Origin: Gangjinia marincola
GTDB lineage: Bacteria > Bacteroidota > Bacteroidia > Flavobacteriales > Flavobacteriaceae
Direction: 5' to 3'
Length of the DNA: 64,000 nt
Assembly: GCF_039523415.1 (NCBI RefSeq)
Contig: NZ_BAAAFG010000016.1
Location: forward strand, 1-64,000
Of this stretch, positions 43,033 through 52,918 are shown in pieces. Numbering within the stretch: the stretch's first letter is position 1; each line of letters begins with the position of its first letter. The position numbers and the translations under genes are program-made. The notes under the pieces are model-generated. The model made no database searches, was not told the DNA's origin, and saw only the letters and a program-made list of their open reading frames with translations.

Positions 43033-44095
43033 TCATTTCTTCACAGTAGACGTTACGGAATAGTCAATTTTTAAATTTTCGAATACAATATTCTCTAATC
43101 CCCTCATCTCAAATTCAACCTGCATCGTTTTTAGATTAATATACATCATACCAAAACTAGGTGAAGTAACTAATTTTCCCACTCTAAAAGGGTTGGATTC
43201 CTCTTTATCACCACTATAGGAATGCGTCAAACCACTTGAGGTGAAATCAATCAATGGAAAGGAATAGCCGGAGAGGTTTTTTTTGAAAATTCTGATAAAT
43301 GTCGATCACCACTTAAGACGACCACGGGATGATCTGGTATTTTAGTTAGTAATGCATAAAATCGCTCTTGTTCATGAGGAAAATTCCCCCAGGTTTCCCA
43401 CCCATGTTCATTGGATAGTAATTGAATGCTTGTCATTACAACGCTCATCAAAGCTGTAGTATTTTTGAGCTGCGTTTCAAGCCAACTCCACTGCTTTTCT
43501 CCTAATATAGTCCCTTCTCCGTCCTCATGACCAAATAGCGCTTTTTACCTTTTCCTTTCTTCTTGTTTTTGCGTAAAGGTGATCTAAAATATCGTGTGTC
43601 CAGCATGATTATTTGTACAGTTCCATAGGGAGTCAAAATAGTTTCGGCATGATACACCCCTTCTCTATCTCTTCGGGGATCATTCTTAGGCACATCATAA
43701 AAGTCTAAAAAGAGTTGCTGACTTTCCTTTTTCATTTTAAATTCTCTCCCTGCATCGTTTTTTCCGTAGTCATGATCATCCCAGGTACCTAGTACGGGAA
43801 CCTCATTTTTTAATCGTTGATATCCGGGATTTGACGATTGTCGATCATATTTTGCTTTTAGAAGCTCCATATCTTTCGTATCCCCGTAAATATTATCACC
43901 ACCCCAGATAAAAACATCGGGTTGCAGTTCAATAATTTCATCCCAAAAAGGTTGCTCCCTATCTTGTTTATTACAACTGCCTAGCGCCAAAGTAAGAATC
44001 GAATCTTTTGTCTGAATAGTTTGTTGAGCATTTAGCGTCAACATAAACATACCTAGAATACTAAGAAGTGCTGTTTTCATAATAGCAAGATGCAA
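43033..44095 (-). pseudogene. PhoD-like alkaline phosphatase, broken by two frameshifts
   Basis: Three consecutive reverse-strand frames together make one PhoD-like metallophosphatase. Frame 1 (44095 to about 43535) has a signal peptide ending in LNAQ, then GSCNKQD, WGGDNIYGDT and TWDDHDYGKNDAG, the metal-binding motifs. Frame 2 (about 43535-43256) has GEKQWSWLETQL and VVLSGDRHLSEF. Frame 3 (43254-43033) has DFTSSGLTHSYSGDKEESNPF. A base is missing near 43533 and one is extra near 43256, in short homopolymers. Either a recent pseudogene or assembly error; all catalytic motifs survive. Confidence 0.85.
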
Positions 44096-44136
44096 TAATT
44101 TCTAATATTCTATTTTACGTCATCTTTAAATAATTG

Positions 44137-44144
44137 TATTTTTG
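44137..44144 (+). promoter_or_regulatory. -7 promoter element before nrnA
   Basis: TATTTTTG fits the Bacteroidota TAnnTTTG pattern and lies six bases before the chosen ATG, which implies a very short or absent leader. Confidence 0.5.
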
Positions 44145-44150
44145 ACACCT

Positions 44151-45167
44151 ATGACTGCATCTGATATTGCTGAAATCAAGCAACTCCTTCAAACTCCCAA
44201 AAAAATTGCTATAATTCCGCACAAAAACCCAGATGGAGACGCTATGGGATCTACACTTGCATTATACCAATACCTCATACAAAAAAATCACGATGCTGTA
44301 GTTGTTTCTCCTAACGACTACCCAGATTTTCTCAAGTGGCTACCCTTTGAAAATAAAGTTATTAATGCGGAAAAGGATACCGAAAGTGCTGAAAAGATTA
44401 TCAAGGAAGCAGACCTCATTTTCACCCTTGACTTTAATCATCTTTCCAGAGTAGCAAATTTGCAGAACGCACTTGAAAAAGCCGAAGCTACCTTTATTAT
44501 GATTGATCATCATCAATCACCAGATGATTATGCTTCTTATACATACAGCGATGTATCCATGAGTTCCACCTGCCAAATGGTGTATCATTTTTTAGACTTT
44601 TTAGGAGATACAGCAATGATTACTAAAGAAATGGCAACTTGTATCTATACGGGTATTGTGACCGATACAGGATCGTTTAGATTTGCCTCTACAACCAGTA
44701 CGACCCATCACGTCGTTGCCAGTTTATTGGATCGTGGTGCCGAAAACGCTACGATTCATCAAAAGATTTACAACACAAACTCAAAAAGCAGGTTACAACT
44801 ATTAGGTGTTGCTTTGAATAACTTAGTGGTCAAAAAAGATTATCATACCGCATATATCTCCCTTTCGCAGGAAGAGCTAAATCAACATGATTTCAAAAAA
44901 GGAGATACCGAAGGCTTCGTTAATTATGGTTTATCGCTTAAAGGAATTAAATTTGCATTGATTTTTATAGAGAATAAAGACGAGGGGATAATCAAGATCT
45001 CTTTACGCTCAATTGGAGATTTTGATGTCAATTCCTTCGCCAGAACTCACTTTAGTGGTGGTGGACATACTAATGCCGCAGGTGGAAAAAGTGATCTCTC
45101 ACTCACCAAAACTATCTTGGCGTTTGAAAAGATCCTACCTCATTACAAAAAAGAATTGACCTCATGA
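44151..45167 (+). CDS. nrnA: DHH-family phosphoesterase, NrnA-like nano-RNase/pAp phosphatase
   Basis: The protein has 338 aa from the ATG at 44151. The DHH domain has IIPHKNPDGDAMGSTLALY, FTLDFNHLSRV, IDHHQSPDDYA and YTGIVTDTGSFRFASTT. The DHHA1 domain has HFSGGGHTNAAGG near the end. It degrades very short RNA and the by-product 3'-phosphoadenosine 5'-phosphate in the cytoplasm. It overlaps the gldI-like gene by four bases. Confidence 0.9.
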   Translation: MTASDIAEIKQLLQTPKKIAIIPHKNPDGDAMGSTLALYQYLIQKNHDAVVVSPNDYPDFLKWLPFENKVINAEKDTESAEKIIKEADLIFTLDFNHLSRVANLQNALEKAEATFIMIDHHQSPDDYASYTYSDVSMSSTCQMVYHFLDFLGDTAMITKEMATCIYTGIVTDTGSFRFASTTSTTHHVVASLLDRGAENATIHQKIYNTNSKSRLQLLGVALNNLVVKKDYHTAYISLSQEELNQHDFKKGDTEGFVNYGLSLKGIKFALIFIENKDEGIIKISLRSIGDFDVNSFARTHFSGGGHTNAAGGKSDLSLTKTILAFEKILPHYKKELTS

Positions 45168-45718
45168 AAAATCTAATGTATATTCTCTTGATCACTGTAG
45201 GAATGGTTGCTTGTAAGCCTCAAGAAGCGCGACGACCTGTTTCAAATTCTTCTGGTACGTTTATCGACCAATCTATTGATCGCAACATAAAGCAAGTAGC
45301 TTTTGAAGAAAAGCTCATTGAAGACATCATCGCAAAAGATACCGCCAACCAATACATTGCTTCAAAAAACGGATTTTGGTATTATTATGTAGCAAAAGAT
45401 ATGGCAAAATCTACCCTACCACAGGTGGGAGACCAATTGGTTTTTGACTACAAAGTAGACCGGCTGGATGGAACACCAATCTATACCGTAGATGAAGTTT
45501 CTCCAAAAAGTTACGTAATGGATAAAGAAGAGATTTTTACCGGCTTGCGGATAGGACTTAAACTCATGAAAACTGGGGAAACTGTAACTTTTTTATTTCC
45601 TTCGCATCTTGGATTTGGATATTACGGTGATAAAAACAAGATTGGCACTAATTATCCGTTAAAAACAACAGTTAGTTTGACCACCTTAAAAAAAGAAAAC
45701 GACTCAATAATAAATTAA
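45164..45718 (+). CDS. gldI: GldI-like FKBP-type peptidyl-prolyl isomerase lipoprotein
   Basis: The protein has 184 aa with a lipobox (MVAC near residue 17). After a ~60-residue helical part, an FKBP domain has WYYYVAKDMAKSTLPQVGDQ, LVFDYKVDRLDGTPIY, TGLRIGLKLMKTGETVTFLF and FGYYGDKNKIGTNYPLKTTV. This is the organisation of gliding-motility GldI, a lipoprotein isomerase linked to folding of secreted or gliding proteins. A second isomerase gene follows six bases downstream. Confidence 0.85.
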   Translation: MKNLMYILLITVGMVACKPQEARRPVSNSSGTFIDQSIDRNIKQVAFEEKLIEDIIAKDTANQYIASKNGFWYYYVAKDMAKSTLPQVGDQLVFDYKVDRLDGTPIYTVDEVSPKSYVMDKEEIFTGLRIGLKLMKTGETVTFLFPSHLGFGYYGDKNKIGTNYPLKTTVSLTTLKKENDSIIN

Positions 45719-45724
45719 ATAACC

Positions 45725-46846
45725 ATGAAAAAAATATCAATTATCATAGCCGCTATAGTAGTTACAGTATTCTCTGCCTGCAAAGAAGTATATCCTGATT
45801 TGTCAGACGGTCTATATGCCGAAATCGAAACAAATAAAGGAACTTTTGTAGGCGAGTTATTCTATAAAGCTACTCCACTTACGGTAGCAAACTTTGTTTC
45901 ACTAGCCGAAGGTTCTAACACCTTTGTTGACAGTACCTATTTAGGCAAAAACTTCTATGATGGGATTAGCTTTCATCGTGTGATCAAAGATTTTATGATT
46001 CAGGGAGGTGATCCAATGGGAACTGGTTCTGGAGGACCCGGATATAAGTTTGAAGATGAAATTGTGGATTCATTACAGCATGATGGAAAAGGATATTTTT
46101 CTATGGCTAATTCTGGACCGGCAACTAACGGAAGTCAGTTTTTTGTTACGCTCAAAGAAACCCCTTGGCTCAATGGTAAACATACTGTTTTTGGAAAAGT
46201 AGTAAAAGGTCAGGAAGTGGTAGATAGTATTGGTGCTGTAGAAACTGTTAAGCCCGGAGATAAACCAGTAAATCCTGTAACCATAAATACCGTTACAATC
46301 ATACGAAAAGGGAAAGAAGCCAAAGACTTTGATGCTCCAAAAATATTTGAAAATATAATGGAAGAAGCCGAAGTAGCTAAAGCAGAAGCCGAAAAAAAAG
46401 CACAACAAGCCATTGAAGAAACTAAAGTGCGTCTAGCAGATCTTAAAGAAAAAGCAGAAGAAATGCCGAGTGGTTTGAAGATTTATCGTATCAAAGATGT
46501 AGATGGAGAACAACCGAAAAGTACAGATAAAGTATCTCTTGATTATGCAGGCTATTTTGAAGACGGTAAAATTTTTGACACTAACATGATAGAAGTTGCA
46601 AAAAACTATGGTAAAGAAAATATAATTCGTCCGTCGTTAGATGCTTACAAACCTATTCAAACGACCTACAGTGCAGATGCCCCAATGATTCCGGGATTTA
46701 AGGAAGCTATGCTGAACATGCAGGTCGGTGATCGATGGGTTGTCTTTATTCCGACAGAACTTGCCTGGGGTGAGCGCGGCTCAAGAGGCACCATACCACC
46801 TAATGCAGATGTAGTATTTGACATGGAAATCGTTGGTATCAATTAA
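45725..46846 (+). CDS. Cyclophilin-FKBP fusion peptidyl-prolyl isomerase, lipoprotein
   Basis: The protein has 373 aa with a lipobox (FSAC near residue 19). Residues about 30-195 are a cyclophilin (FHRVIKDFMIQGGDPMGTGS, FSMANSGPATNGSQFFVTL, LNGKHTVFGKV). A Glu/Lys/Ala coiled coil (about 205-245) joins it to an FKBP domain (about 245-373: DKVSLDYAGYFEDGKIFD, MIPGFKEAMLNMQVGDRWVV, RGTIPPNADVVFDMEI). Two unrelated isomerase folds in one lipoprotein would put both at the envelope surface. It probably aids folding of exported proteins with the GldI-like neighbour. Confidence 0.92.
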   Translation: MKKISIIIAAIVVTVFSACKEVYPDLSDGLYAEIETNKGTFVGELFYKATPLTVANFVSLAEGSNTFVDSTYLGKNFYDGISFHRVIKDFMIQGGDPMGTGSGGPGYKFEDEIVDSLQHDGKGYFSMANSGPATNGSQFFVTLKETPWLNGKHTVFGKVVKGQEVVDSIGAVETVKPGDKPVNPVTINTVTIIRKGKEAKDFDAPKIFENIMEEAEVAKAEAEKKAQQAIEETKVRLADLKEKAEEMPSGLKIYRIKDVDGEQPKSTDKVSLDYAGYFEDGKIFDTNMIEVAKNYGKENIIRPSLDAYKPIQTTYSADAPMIPGFKEAMLNMQVGDRWVVFIPTELAWGERGSRGTIPPNADVVFDMEIVGIN

Positions 46847-46864
46847 ATCCTTACATGCCTTAGT

Positions 46865-46898
46865 AAAAAGCGCCGCATAAGAATGCGGCGCTTTTTTT
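46865..46898 (+). terminator. Strong terminator after the isomerase operon
   Basis: A 14-bp stem starting AAAAAGCGCCGCAT with loop AAGA and ending in a run of seven T is a textbook rho-independent terminator. It works in both directions because of the A-run. Confidence 0.95.
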
Positions 46899-47259
46899 AT
46901 GCTTAATTCTGAAAACATCTCCTTAAGCCTCATTAGTAAAAGGGAACAGATTCTCTAAAACCATCATATTATCATACTTTTTATAATTACTCGAGTAAGC
47001 TCACTTTAGAGGGGAAAGAATAGTTGTAAACTATTCAGGGGAGTTTAAAAAATCTTACTTACTAACACAAAACACCTCCCTAGCCCTCCTTATTAGGAGG
47101 GAATTTGCATTCCACTAACTTGACGGCTTGCAAGGTTTCCAAAACCTTGTAGGTCCTTTGATTTATACCTCCAAGGTCAAAAAAAGATCTTACAGGATTA
47201 TTTAAGAATGTGCTTTCTCTCCGCCAGCCGGCAAATCGAAATGACCCAAACAGTCGTAT
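46899..47259. other. Intergenic stretch with dispersed palindromes
   Basis: No gene is seen. CCCTCCTTATTAGGAGGG (47084-47101) is a perfect hairpin. The element at 47128-47154 (a stem of CAAGGTTT and AAAACCTTG) is shared with 27851-27873. The last part, TCTCCGCCAGCCGGC, also appears near 5416. These look like dispersed repeats rather than regulators. Confidence 0.6.
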
Positions 47260-48720
47260 TTATTTCTTCGGGATTTCCTTTAAAATCTCCTGTACAAAGG
47301 TCCAGAACTTTTGAACCGAAGAAATGCTCACCCGCTCATCGGGTGAGTGAGCCCCGCGAATGGTAGGACCAAATGAAATCATGTCTAAGTTTGGATAATG
47401 CTCACCAATGATTCCGCACTCCAATCCGGCATGACAAGCGCCAACATGAGGTTCTTCTCCATCATTCAGCTGAACATATAATCGCTTAACTACGTCTAGA
47501 ATTGCAGAATCTGTGTTTGGCGCCCACCCCGGATAATCTCCGCTAAACTTTACCTGATATCCCGCCAACTCAAAAATCGCTTGAAGACCTTCTGCAACTT
47601 GCCATTTGGTTGAATCAACTGAGGATCTTGTTAAGCAGGCGATCTCTAAAGTTCCATTTTTAAGAGTTACACGCGCCACATTGTTAGATGCTTCGACTAA
47701 ATCTTCAATCGTAGGACTCATTCTAAAGACGCCATTATGAGCGGCATGCAGAGCTTGGATAAATTTTCCGGAGTCTGATATACTCATCGCTTTATCAGCA
47801 GCTTCCGTGCTAAGCAATGCTATCTTTAAGTTAGGCTCTATGGCATTAAACTCCACTTGAACAGCAGACTTTAATTCCTCAAACTCACCTTGAAATTCAT
47901 TGTTGGCTTCCGCCGAAAGGCAGAAAGTCACTACAGCTTCACGCGGAATAGCGTTTCTTAGGCTACCCCCCTTAAAAGAAATTAACCGGATGCCATGCTT
48001 AATTCCTATGTTTAGAAAACGTGCCGCCAGCTTATTAGCGTTCCCAAGACCTTTATGAATATCCATCCCAGAGTGTCCCCCTTGAAGTCCTTTAATAGAT
48101 AAAGTAAAAAAGGTATCGTCCGAAGCTGTTTTTTCTTCTTTGTAAGCGTGAGTTACTGTTACGTCTACTCCACCGGCACAACCAATGTCAATATGATCAT
48201 CTTCTTCTGTATCTAGGTTTAATAAGATGCTTCCACTTAAAATTGATTCATCCAGTTCCTTTGCTCCGGTCATTCCCGTCTCTTCGTCAATAGTAAAAAG
48301 GGCTTCGATGGCCGGGTGAGGCAGGTCTTTACTCTCCAATACAGCCATAATAGTAGCTACACCTAATCCATTATCTGCTCCCAGCGTCGTTCCTTTTGCT
48401 CTCACCCAATCCTCATCCACATACATTTGTATTCCTTCACGATCAAAATCAAAGGTGGTATCGTTATTTTTTTGATGCACCATATCTAAATGGGATTGCA
48501 TCACCACGGTCTGGCGATCTTCCATACCCGATGTGGCTGGTTTTTTGATAATAATATTTCCAATGTTATCTTCTAAGGTCTCCAGTCCCGATGACTTACC
48601 AAAGGTCTTCATAAATTGGCGTACGCGCTCTTCTTTTTTTGATGGACGCGGAACTGCATTTAGATCAGCAAAATTTTTCCAAATAGACTTAGGTGAAAGT
48701 GATCGAACTTCTTGGCTCAT
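47260..48720 (-). CDS. pepD: Aminoacyl-histidine dipeptidase (M20 family)
   Basis: The protein has 486 aa, close to PepD of E. coli. The di-metal site is read from MQSHLDMVHQK, DNGLGVATIMAVLE and FTIDEETGMTGAKELDE, and HAGLECGIIGEHYPNLDMISFGPTIRGAHSPDERV closes the C-terminus. It splits dipeptides such as carnosine and other Xaa-His dipeptides in the cytoplasm. There is no signal peptide. It stands alone on the reverse strand. Confidence 0.93.
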   Translation of the reverse strand: MSQEVRSLSPKSIWKNFADLNAVPRPSKKEERVRQFMKTFGKSSGLETLEDNIGNIIIKKPATSGMEDRQTVVMQSHLDMVHQKNNDTTFDFDREGIQMYVDEDWVRAKGTTLGADNGLGVATIMAVLESKDLPHPAIEALFTIDEETGMTGAKELDESILSGSILLNLDTEEDDHIDIGCAGGVDVTVTHAYKEEKTASDDTFFTLSIKGLQGGHSGMDIHKGLGNANKLAARFLNIGIKHGIRLISFKGGSLRNAIPREAVVTFCLSAEANNEFQGEFEELKSAVQVEFNAIEPNLKIALLSTEAADKAMSISDSGKFIQALHAAHNGVFRMSPTIEDLVEASNNVARVTLKNGTLEIACLTRSSVDSTKWQVAEGLQAIFELAGYQVKFSGDYPGWAPNTDSAILDVVKRLYVQLNDGEEPHVGACHAGLECGIIGEHYPNLDMISFGPTIRGAHSPDERVSISSVQKFWTFVQEILKEIPKK

Positions 48721-48774
48721 AAAAATTTTTTTTCCAAAGATATCTGTAAAATCTGTAGATTAAAACAAACATTG

Positions 48775-48782
48775 TATTTTTG
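48775..48782 (+). promoter_or_regulatory. -7 promoter element before the DUF3810 gene
   Basis: TATTTTTG ends four bases before the ATG at 48787. Together with the similar elements at 44137 and 61490 it suggests short leaders in this genome. Confidence 0.45.
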
Positions 48783-48786
48783 ATCA

Positions 48787-49851
48787 ATGCCCAAAAAACG
48801 TACGATTGCATTCGCTTTGTTTCTGCCTGTCCAATGGGGTATCATTCAGGGATTAAAAACCTCTCCACAATTTGTAGAGGAGTATTACAGCAATGGCGTT
48901 TATCCCTATATCTCCATGACAGAACGTTTCTTATTTGGATGGTTACCTTTTTCTTTTGGGGATTTACTCTACACGGTATTAGGGATTTTATTAATTCGGT
49001 GGATGTGGTTACGTATCAAAAATAAATTTAAACAACCTAAACGTTGGATCACCAGCAGTCTTGCTACTCTATCGATTATTTACTTCTGCTTTCACCTATT
49101 TTGGGGCTTTAATTACTACCGCCAACCTTTGCATACTATTTTGAGTCTTGAGCGTGATTATACCACAGAAAAATTAAGAGAATACACCACTACGCTCATA
49201 CAAAAAGCAAACGCGCTTCATCTTCAGTTGACTCAAAATGACTCCCTAAAGGTAGTGATGCCCTATTCTAAGCATGAATTGCGCCAATTGGCCATTGCTG
49301 CTGCAAAACAAAATGATGATAAGATTCCGTTGACCTATACCCAACCCAGTGTAAAATCTTCGGTCTATAGCATTCCCTTAACCTATATGGGATTTAACGG
49401 CTATCTCAATCCATTAACCAATGAGGCACAGGTAAATTATTTGATGCCTTCTTACAAACACCCCACCACAACCAGTCATGAAATTGGACACCAGCTGGGA
49501 TTTGCTAAGGAAAATGAGGCGAATTTTATCGCTTGCCTAAATAGTATGGTGCATGAGAATGAATATTTTAGATACTCCGGTTACACGTTTGCGCTTAGAT
49601 ATTGCTTAGCCGAATTATACCGACGTGAACCTGAGGACACCGAAGAGCTTATTGACCGGGTCAATTATGGAATCAGACTTAATTACGATGAAGTACGCCA
49701 ATTTTGGCTGGCCTATCAAAACCCTATGGAACCCGTATTTGAGGCATTTTATGGGCAATTTCTCAAGGTAAATAATCAACCCCAGGGCATGCAAAGCTAC
49801 AGCTATGTTGTAGCATTACTTGTAAACTACGGGTTAGAAAAGTTTGAATAA
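48787..49851 (+). CDS. DUF3810-family membrane protein with metalloprotease-like motif
   Basis: The protein has 354 aa with two or three N-terminal membrane segments (FALFLPVQWGIIQ, LFGWLPFSFGDLLYTVLGILL, SLATLSIIYFCFHLFWGF). The C-terminal domain contains HEIGHQLGFAKENEANFIA (about 231-249), an HExxH zinc motif with a following Glu-rich helix. This is DUF3810, and the position of HExxH fits a membrane-bound peptidase. Activity is unproven. Confidence 0.88.
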   Translation: MPKKRTIAFALFLPVQWGIIQGLKTSPQFVEEYYSNGVYPYISMTERFLFGWLPFSFGDLLYTVLGILLIRWMWLRIKNKFKQPKRWITSSLATLSIIYFCFHLFWGFNYYRQPLHTILSLERDYTTEKLREYTTTLIQKANALHLQLTQNDSLKVVMPYSKHELRQLAIAAAKQNDDKIPLTYTQPSVKSSVYSIPLTYMGFNGYLNPLTNEAQVNYLMPSYKHPTTTSHEIGHQLGFAKENEANFIACLNSMVHENEYFRYSGYTFALRYCLAELYRREPEDTEELIDRVNYGIRLNYDEVRQFWLAYQNPMEPVFEAFYGQFLKVNNQPQGMQSYSYVVALLVNYGLEKFE

Positions 49852-49914
49852 ACGACCGTTCAAACCTAAAAAAGATGCTATATTTAACATCTTTCAATCA
49901 ATTAAACCTTTCAC

Positions 49915-52908
49915 ATGCTACGAAACGTACTTTCAGCAGCGCTATTATTTTTTGGGATTGTTGCTTCTGCTCAAGAATACTTTCCTAAAAATGACGGCGT
50001 TAAAGCTTCGCAAACCGTATATACGGTGTTTAAAAATGTCTCGATACATACCACTCCCGGTAAAACCATTAAAAATGGGATGCTACTTATTAAAGATGGT
50101 AAGGTAGTAGATGTAGGGAAATCTTTTTCAGTTCCTAAAAATGCCATGAGTGTGGACTTAGCGGGAAAAGAAATTTACCCTTCTTTCGTAGATATCTACT
50201 CTCACTTTGGTATTGAAAAACCAAAAAGTGAAGGTGGAAGTCCTTTTGGCGGAAATCCTCAATACGGCTCCTCACGCGAAGGTTATTACTGGAATGACCA
50301 TATAAGACCTACCAACGACCCATTAGAAGAATTTAAATTTGATAAAAAATCGGCCGATGCGATGATCAAAGCCGGCTTTGGTGCCGTCGTTACTCACGTA
50401 CCAGATGGTATCGTTCGCGGTACGGGGATGGTGGTAGCACTTAATGAAAAAGGGAACAACGGTGATCGCATTTTGAAAACAAATGTTGCACAGTACAACT
50501 CATTTCAAAAAAGTGCCCGTTCAAAGCAATTGTATCCTACATCTCGCATGGGAGCCATGGCGCTTTTACGTCAATTAAATCATGATGCCACATGGTATGC
50601 AGGGGGTAATGCTGAAAACAAGGACTTAACACTAGAGGCGTACAATAAAAATAAATCCCTACCGCAGATTTTTGATGCCGGCGGACTTTTAGACGACATG
50701 CGGGCTGATAAAGTGGGGGATCAATTTGGCATTCAATATATCATTGTAGGTGGCGGTGATGAGTATCAACGTATTAAAGATATCAAAGCGACCGGGGCTA
50801 CTTATATTCTGCCAATCGACTTTCAGGAAACTTATGATGTGTCTGACCCGTACCTCACCGATTATGTTAGTCTGGAGGATATGAAACACTGGCAACAAGG
50901 CCCTACTAATCCGGCGATGTTTGCTAAAAATGAGATTCCATTTGTTTTAACCACGAATGGCTTAAAATCACCCAAAGAGTTTAAAGGTAATCTAATGAAA
51001 GCCGTTAAACACGGGTTGAGTAAAGAGGATGCCTTAGCAGCACTTACTACTGTCCCTGCTCAACTAATTGGTATGCAAAACAGTTTAGGTACTCTTAAAA
51101 AAGGTGCTCTGGCAAACTTCATGATTACCAGTGGTGATTTATTTGAAAAAGACACAAAAGTATATGAACATTGGGTACAAGGCAATAAAACGGTTATCAC
51201 CGATATGAATGCGGTTGATCTTACCGGAAAGTATACCTTAAACGTACAAGGGCAACAATACGATCTCGCGATCACCGGTGATGCGTCTAAGCCAAAGGCG
51301 GAAGTAACTCAAGGTGATTTAAAATTAGGAGGTAAGGTAAGCCTAAACAATGACTGGATGAATCTGGTGATGACATCTGCAGATACCACCAAAAAAGAGT
51401 TTGTTCGCTTAATTGCTAAAATTCCTGCAAACCCGAAGAATTTTTCAGGAAAAGCAGTACTACCCAATGGCACAGAAACTTCTTTTACAGCCACTCAAAA
51501 ACCGGAAGAAGACAAAGAGAAAGATGACGAAAAGAAAAAGAAGGATGAGAAGAAGCTAGACATGCTTCCGATCACCTATCCCAACAATGCCTATGGATAT
51601 GAGAAGCTTCCGCAGCAGCAGGATATGCTTTTTAAGAATGTAACAGTATGGACCAATGAAGCCGAAGGAATTTTAGAACAAACCGACGTGTTAGTAAAGG
51701 ACGGTAAAATTGCGAAAATTGGTAAAAATCTTTCCGCAGGAAGAGCTACGGTCATTGATGGAACCGGAAAACATCTCACCCCGGGAATAGTGGATGAACA
51801 TTCGCATATCGCGGCATCTGCTATAAATGAAGCAGGACATAACAACACCGCGGAAGTGCGCATGAAGGATGTTGTTGACCCTACAGATGTAGATATTTAC
51901 CGCAACCTGGCCGGAGGAGTGACCTCCATTCAATTATTACATGGATCTGCTAATCCCGTTGGTGGACGCTCAGCCATATTGAAATTAAAGTGGGGATCCT
52001 CTGCTGAAGAGATGATCAATAAGGATGCACCCGGCTTCATCAAGTTTGCTTTAGGTGAGAATGTAAAGCAAGCCAACTGGAACAGTTATTCACGTTTTCC
52101 ACAAACTCGTATGGGTGTAGAGCAGGTATTTGTTGATGCTTTTACCAGAGCTAAGGAGTACGAAGCGAAAAAGGCGACGGGCAACTACCGCATGGATGAG
52201 GAGCTTGAAACCATGTTAGAGATCATTAACAGCGAACGCTTTGTAAGTTGTCATTCTTATGTACAAAGTGAAATTAATATGCTCATGAAAGTGGCTGAAC
52301 GTTTCGGCTTTAATATCAATACGTTTACCCACATTTTAGAAGGATATAAAGTAGCCGATAAAATGGCAGCGCATGGAGCCGGTGGTTCTACCTTTAGCGA
52401 TTGGTGGGCATACAAATATGAGGTTAAAGATGCCATTCCGTACAACGCAGCCATCATGCACAACGCTGGCGTGGTGACCGCAATTAATAGTGATGATGCC
52501 GAAATGAGCCGAAGACTCAATCAAGAAGCTGCCAAATCAGTTAAGTACGGCGGAATAAGCGAAGAAGATGCCCTCAAGTTTGTTACGCTAAACCCTGCAA
52601 AATTACTTCATATTGATGATAAGGTGGGTAGTGTAAAGGTGGGTAAAGATGCAGATCTGGTCTTATGGAGCGGCCACCCGCTGCATGTCGCGACTAAAGC
52701 CGAAAAAACAGTGATCGAAGGAAAGCTTTATTTTGACATTGAGAATGATGCTAAGCAACGCGCTAAGATCAAACAGCAACGCAATCAACTCATTGCGGCC
52801 ATGTTACAAGAGAAAAACGCCGGACTCAAAACCGTACCGGTAAAAGGAAAAGATAAAATGCGTTTTCACTGTGATAGCGTAGAAACTCATGATGTATTTA
52901 AAAAATAA
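49915..52908 (+). CDS. Secreted tandem amidohydrolase
   Basis: The protein has 997 aa with a signal peptide ending near residue 19 (VASAQ). Two amidohydrolase modules are visible. The N-terminal one (about 40-440) has GKEIYPSFVDIYSHFGIE, where the metal-binding HxH is YxH, so it is probably inactive. The C-terminal one (about 575-970) has GKHLTPGIVDEHSHIAAS with an intact HxH, then CHSYVQSEIN, NTFTHILEG and TAINSDDAE, the later His and Asp ligands. The acidic/basic linker near 530-548 joins them. Substrate is unknown. It overlaps the next amidohydrolase region. Confidence 0.88.
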   Translation: MLRNVLSAALLFFGIVASAQEYFPKNDGVKASQTVYTVFKNVSIHTTPGKTIKNGMLLIKDGKVVDVGKSFSVPKNAMSVDLAGKEIYPSFVDIYSHFGIEKPKSEGGSPFGGNPQYGSSREGYYWNDHIRPTNDPLEEFKFDKKSADAMIKAGFGAVVTHVPDGIVRGTGMVVALNEKGNNGDRILKTNVAQYNSFQKSARSKQLYPTSRMGAMALLRQLNHDATWYAGGNAENKDLTLEAYNKNKSLPQIFDAGGLLDDMRADKVGDQFGIQYIIVGGGDEYQRIKDIKATGATYILPIDFQETYDVSDPYLTDYVSLEDMKHWQQGPTNPAMFAKNEIPFVLTTNGLKSPKEFKGNLMKAVKHGLSKEDALAALTTVPAQLIGMQNSLGTLKKGALANFMITSGDLFEKDTKVYEHWVQGNKTVITDMNAVDLTGKYTLNVQGQQYDLAITGDASKPKAEVTQGDLKLGGKVSLNNDWMNLVMTSADTTKKEFVRLIAKIPANPKNFSGKAVLPNGTETSFTATQKPEEDKEKDDEKKKKDEKKLDMLPITYPNNAYGYEKLPQQQDMLFKNVTVWTNEAEGILEQTDVLVKDGKIAKIGKNLSAGRATVIDGTGKHLTPGIVDEHSHIAASAINEAGHNNTAEVRMKDVVDPTDVDIYRNLAGGVTSIQLLHGSANPVGGRSAILKLKWGSSAEEMINKDAPGFIKFALGENVKQANWNSYSRFPQTRMGVEQVFVDAFTRAKEYEAKKATGNYRMDEELETMLEIINSERFVSCHSYVQSEINMLMKVAERFGFNINTFTHILEGYKVADKMAAHGAGGSTFSDWWAYKYEVKDAIPYNAAIMHNAGVVTAINSDDAEMSRRLNQEAAKSVKYGGISEEDALKFVTLNPAKLLHIDDKVGSVKVGKDADLVLWSGHPLHVATKAEKTVIEGKLYFDIENDAKQRAKIKQQRNQLIAAMLQEKNAGLKTVPVKGKDKMRFHCDSVETHDVFKK

Positions 52909-52918
52909 AATTTTTACG

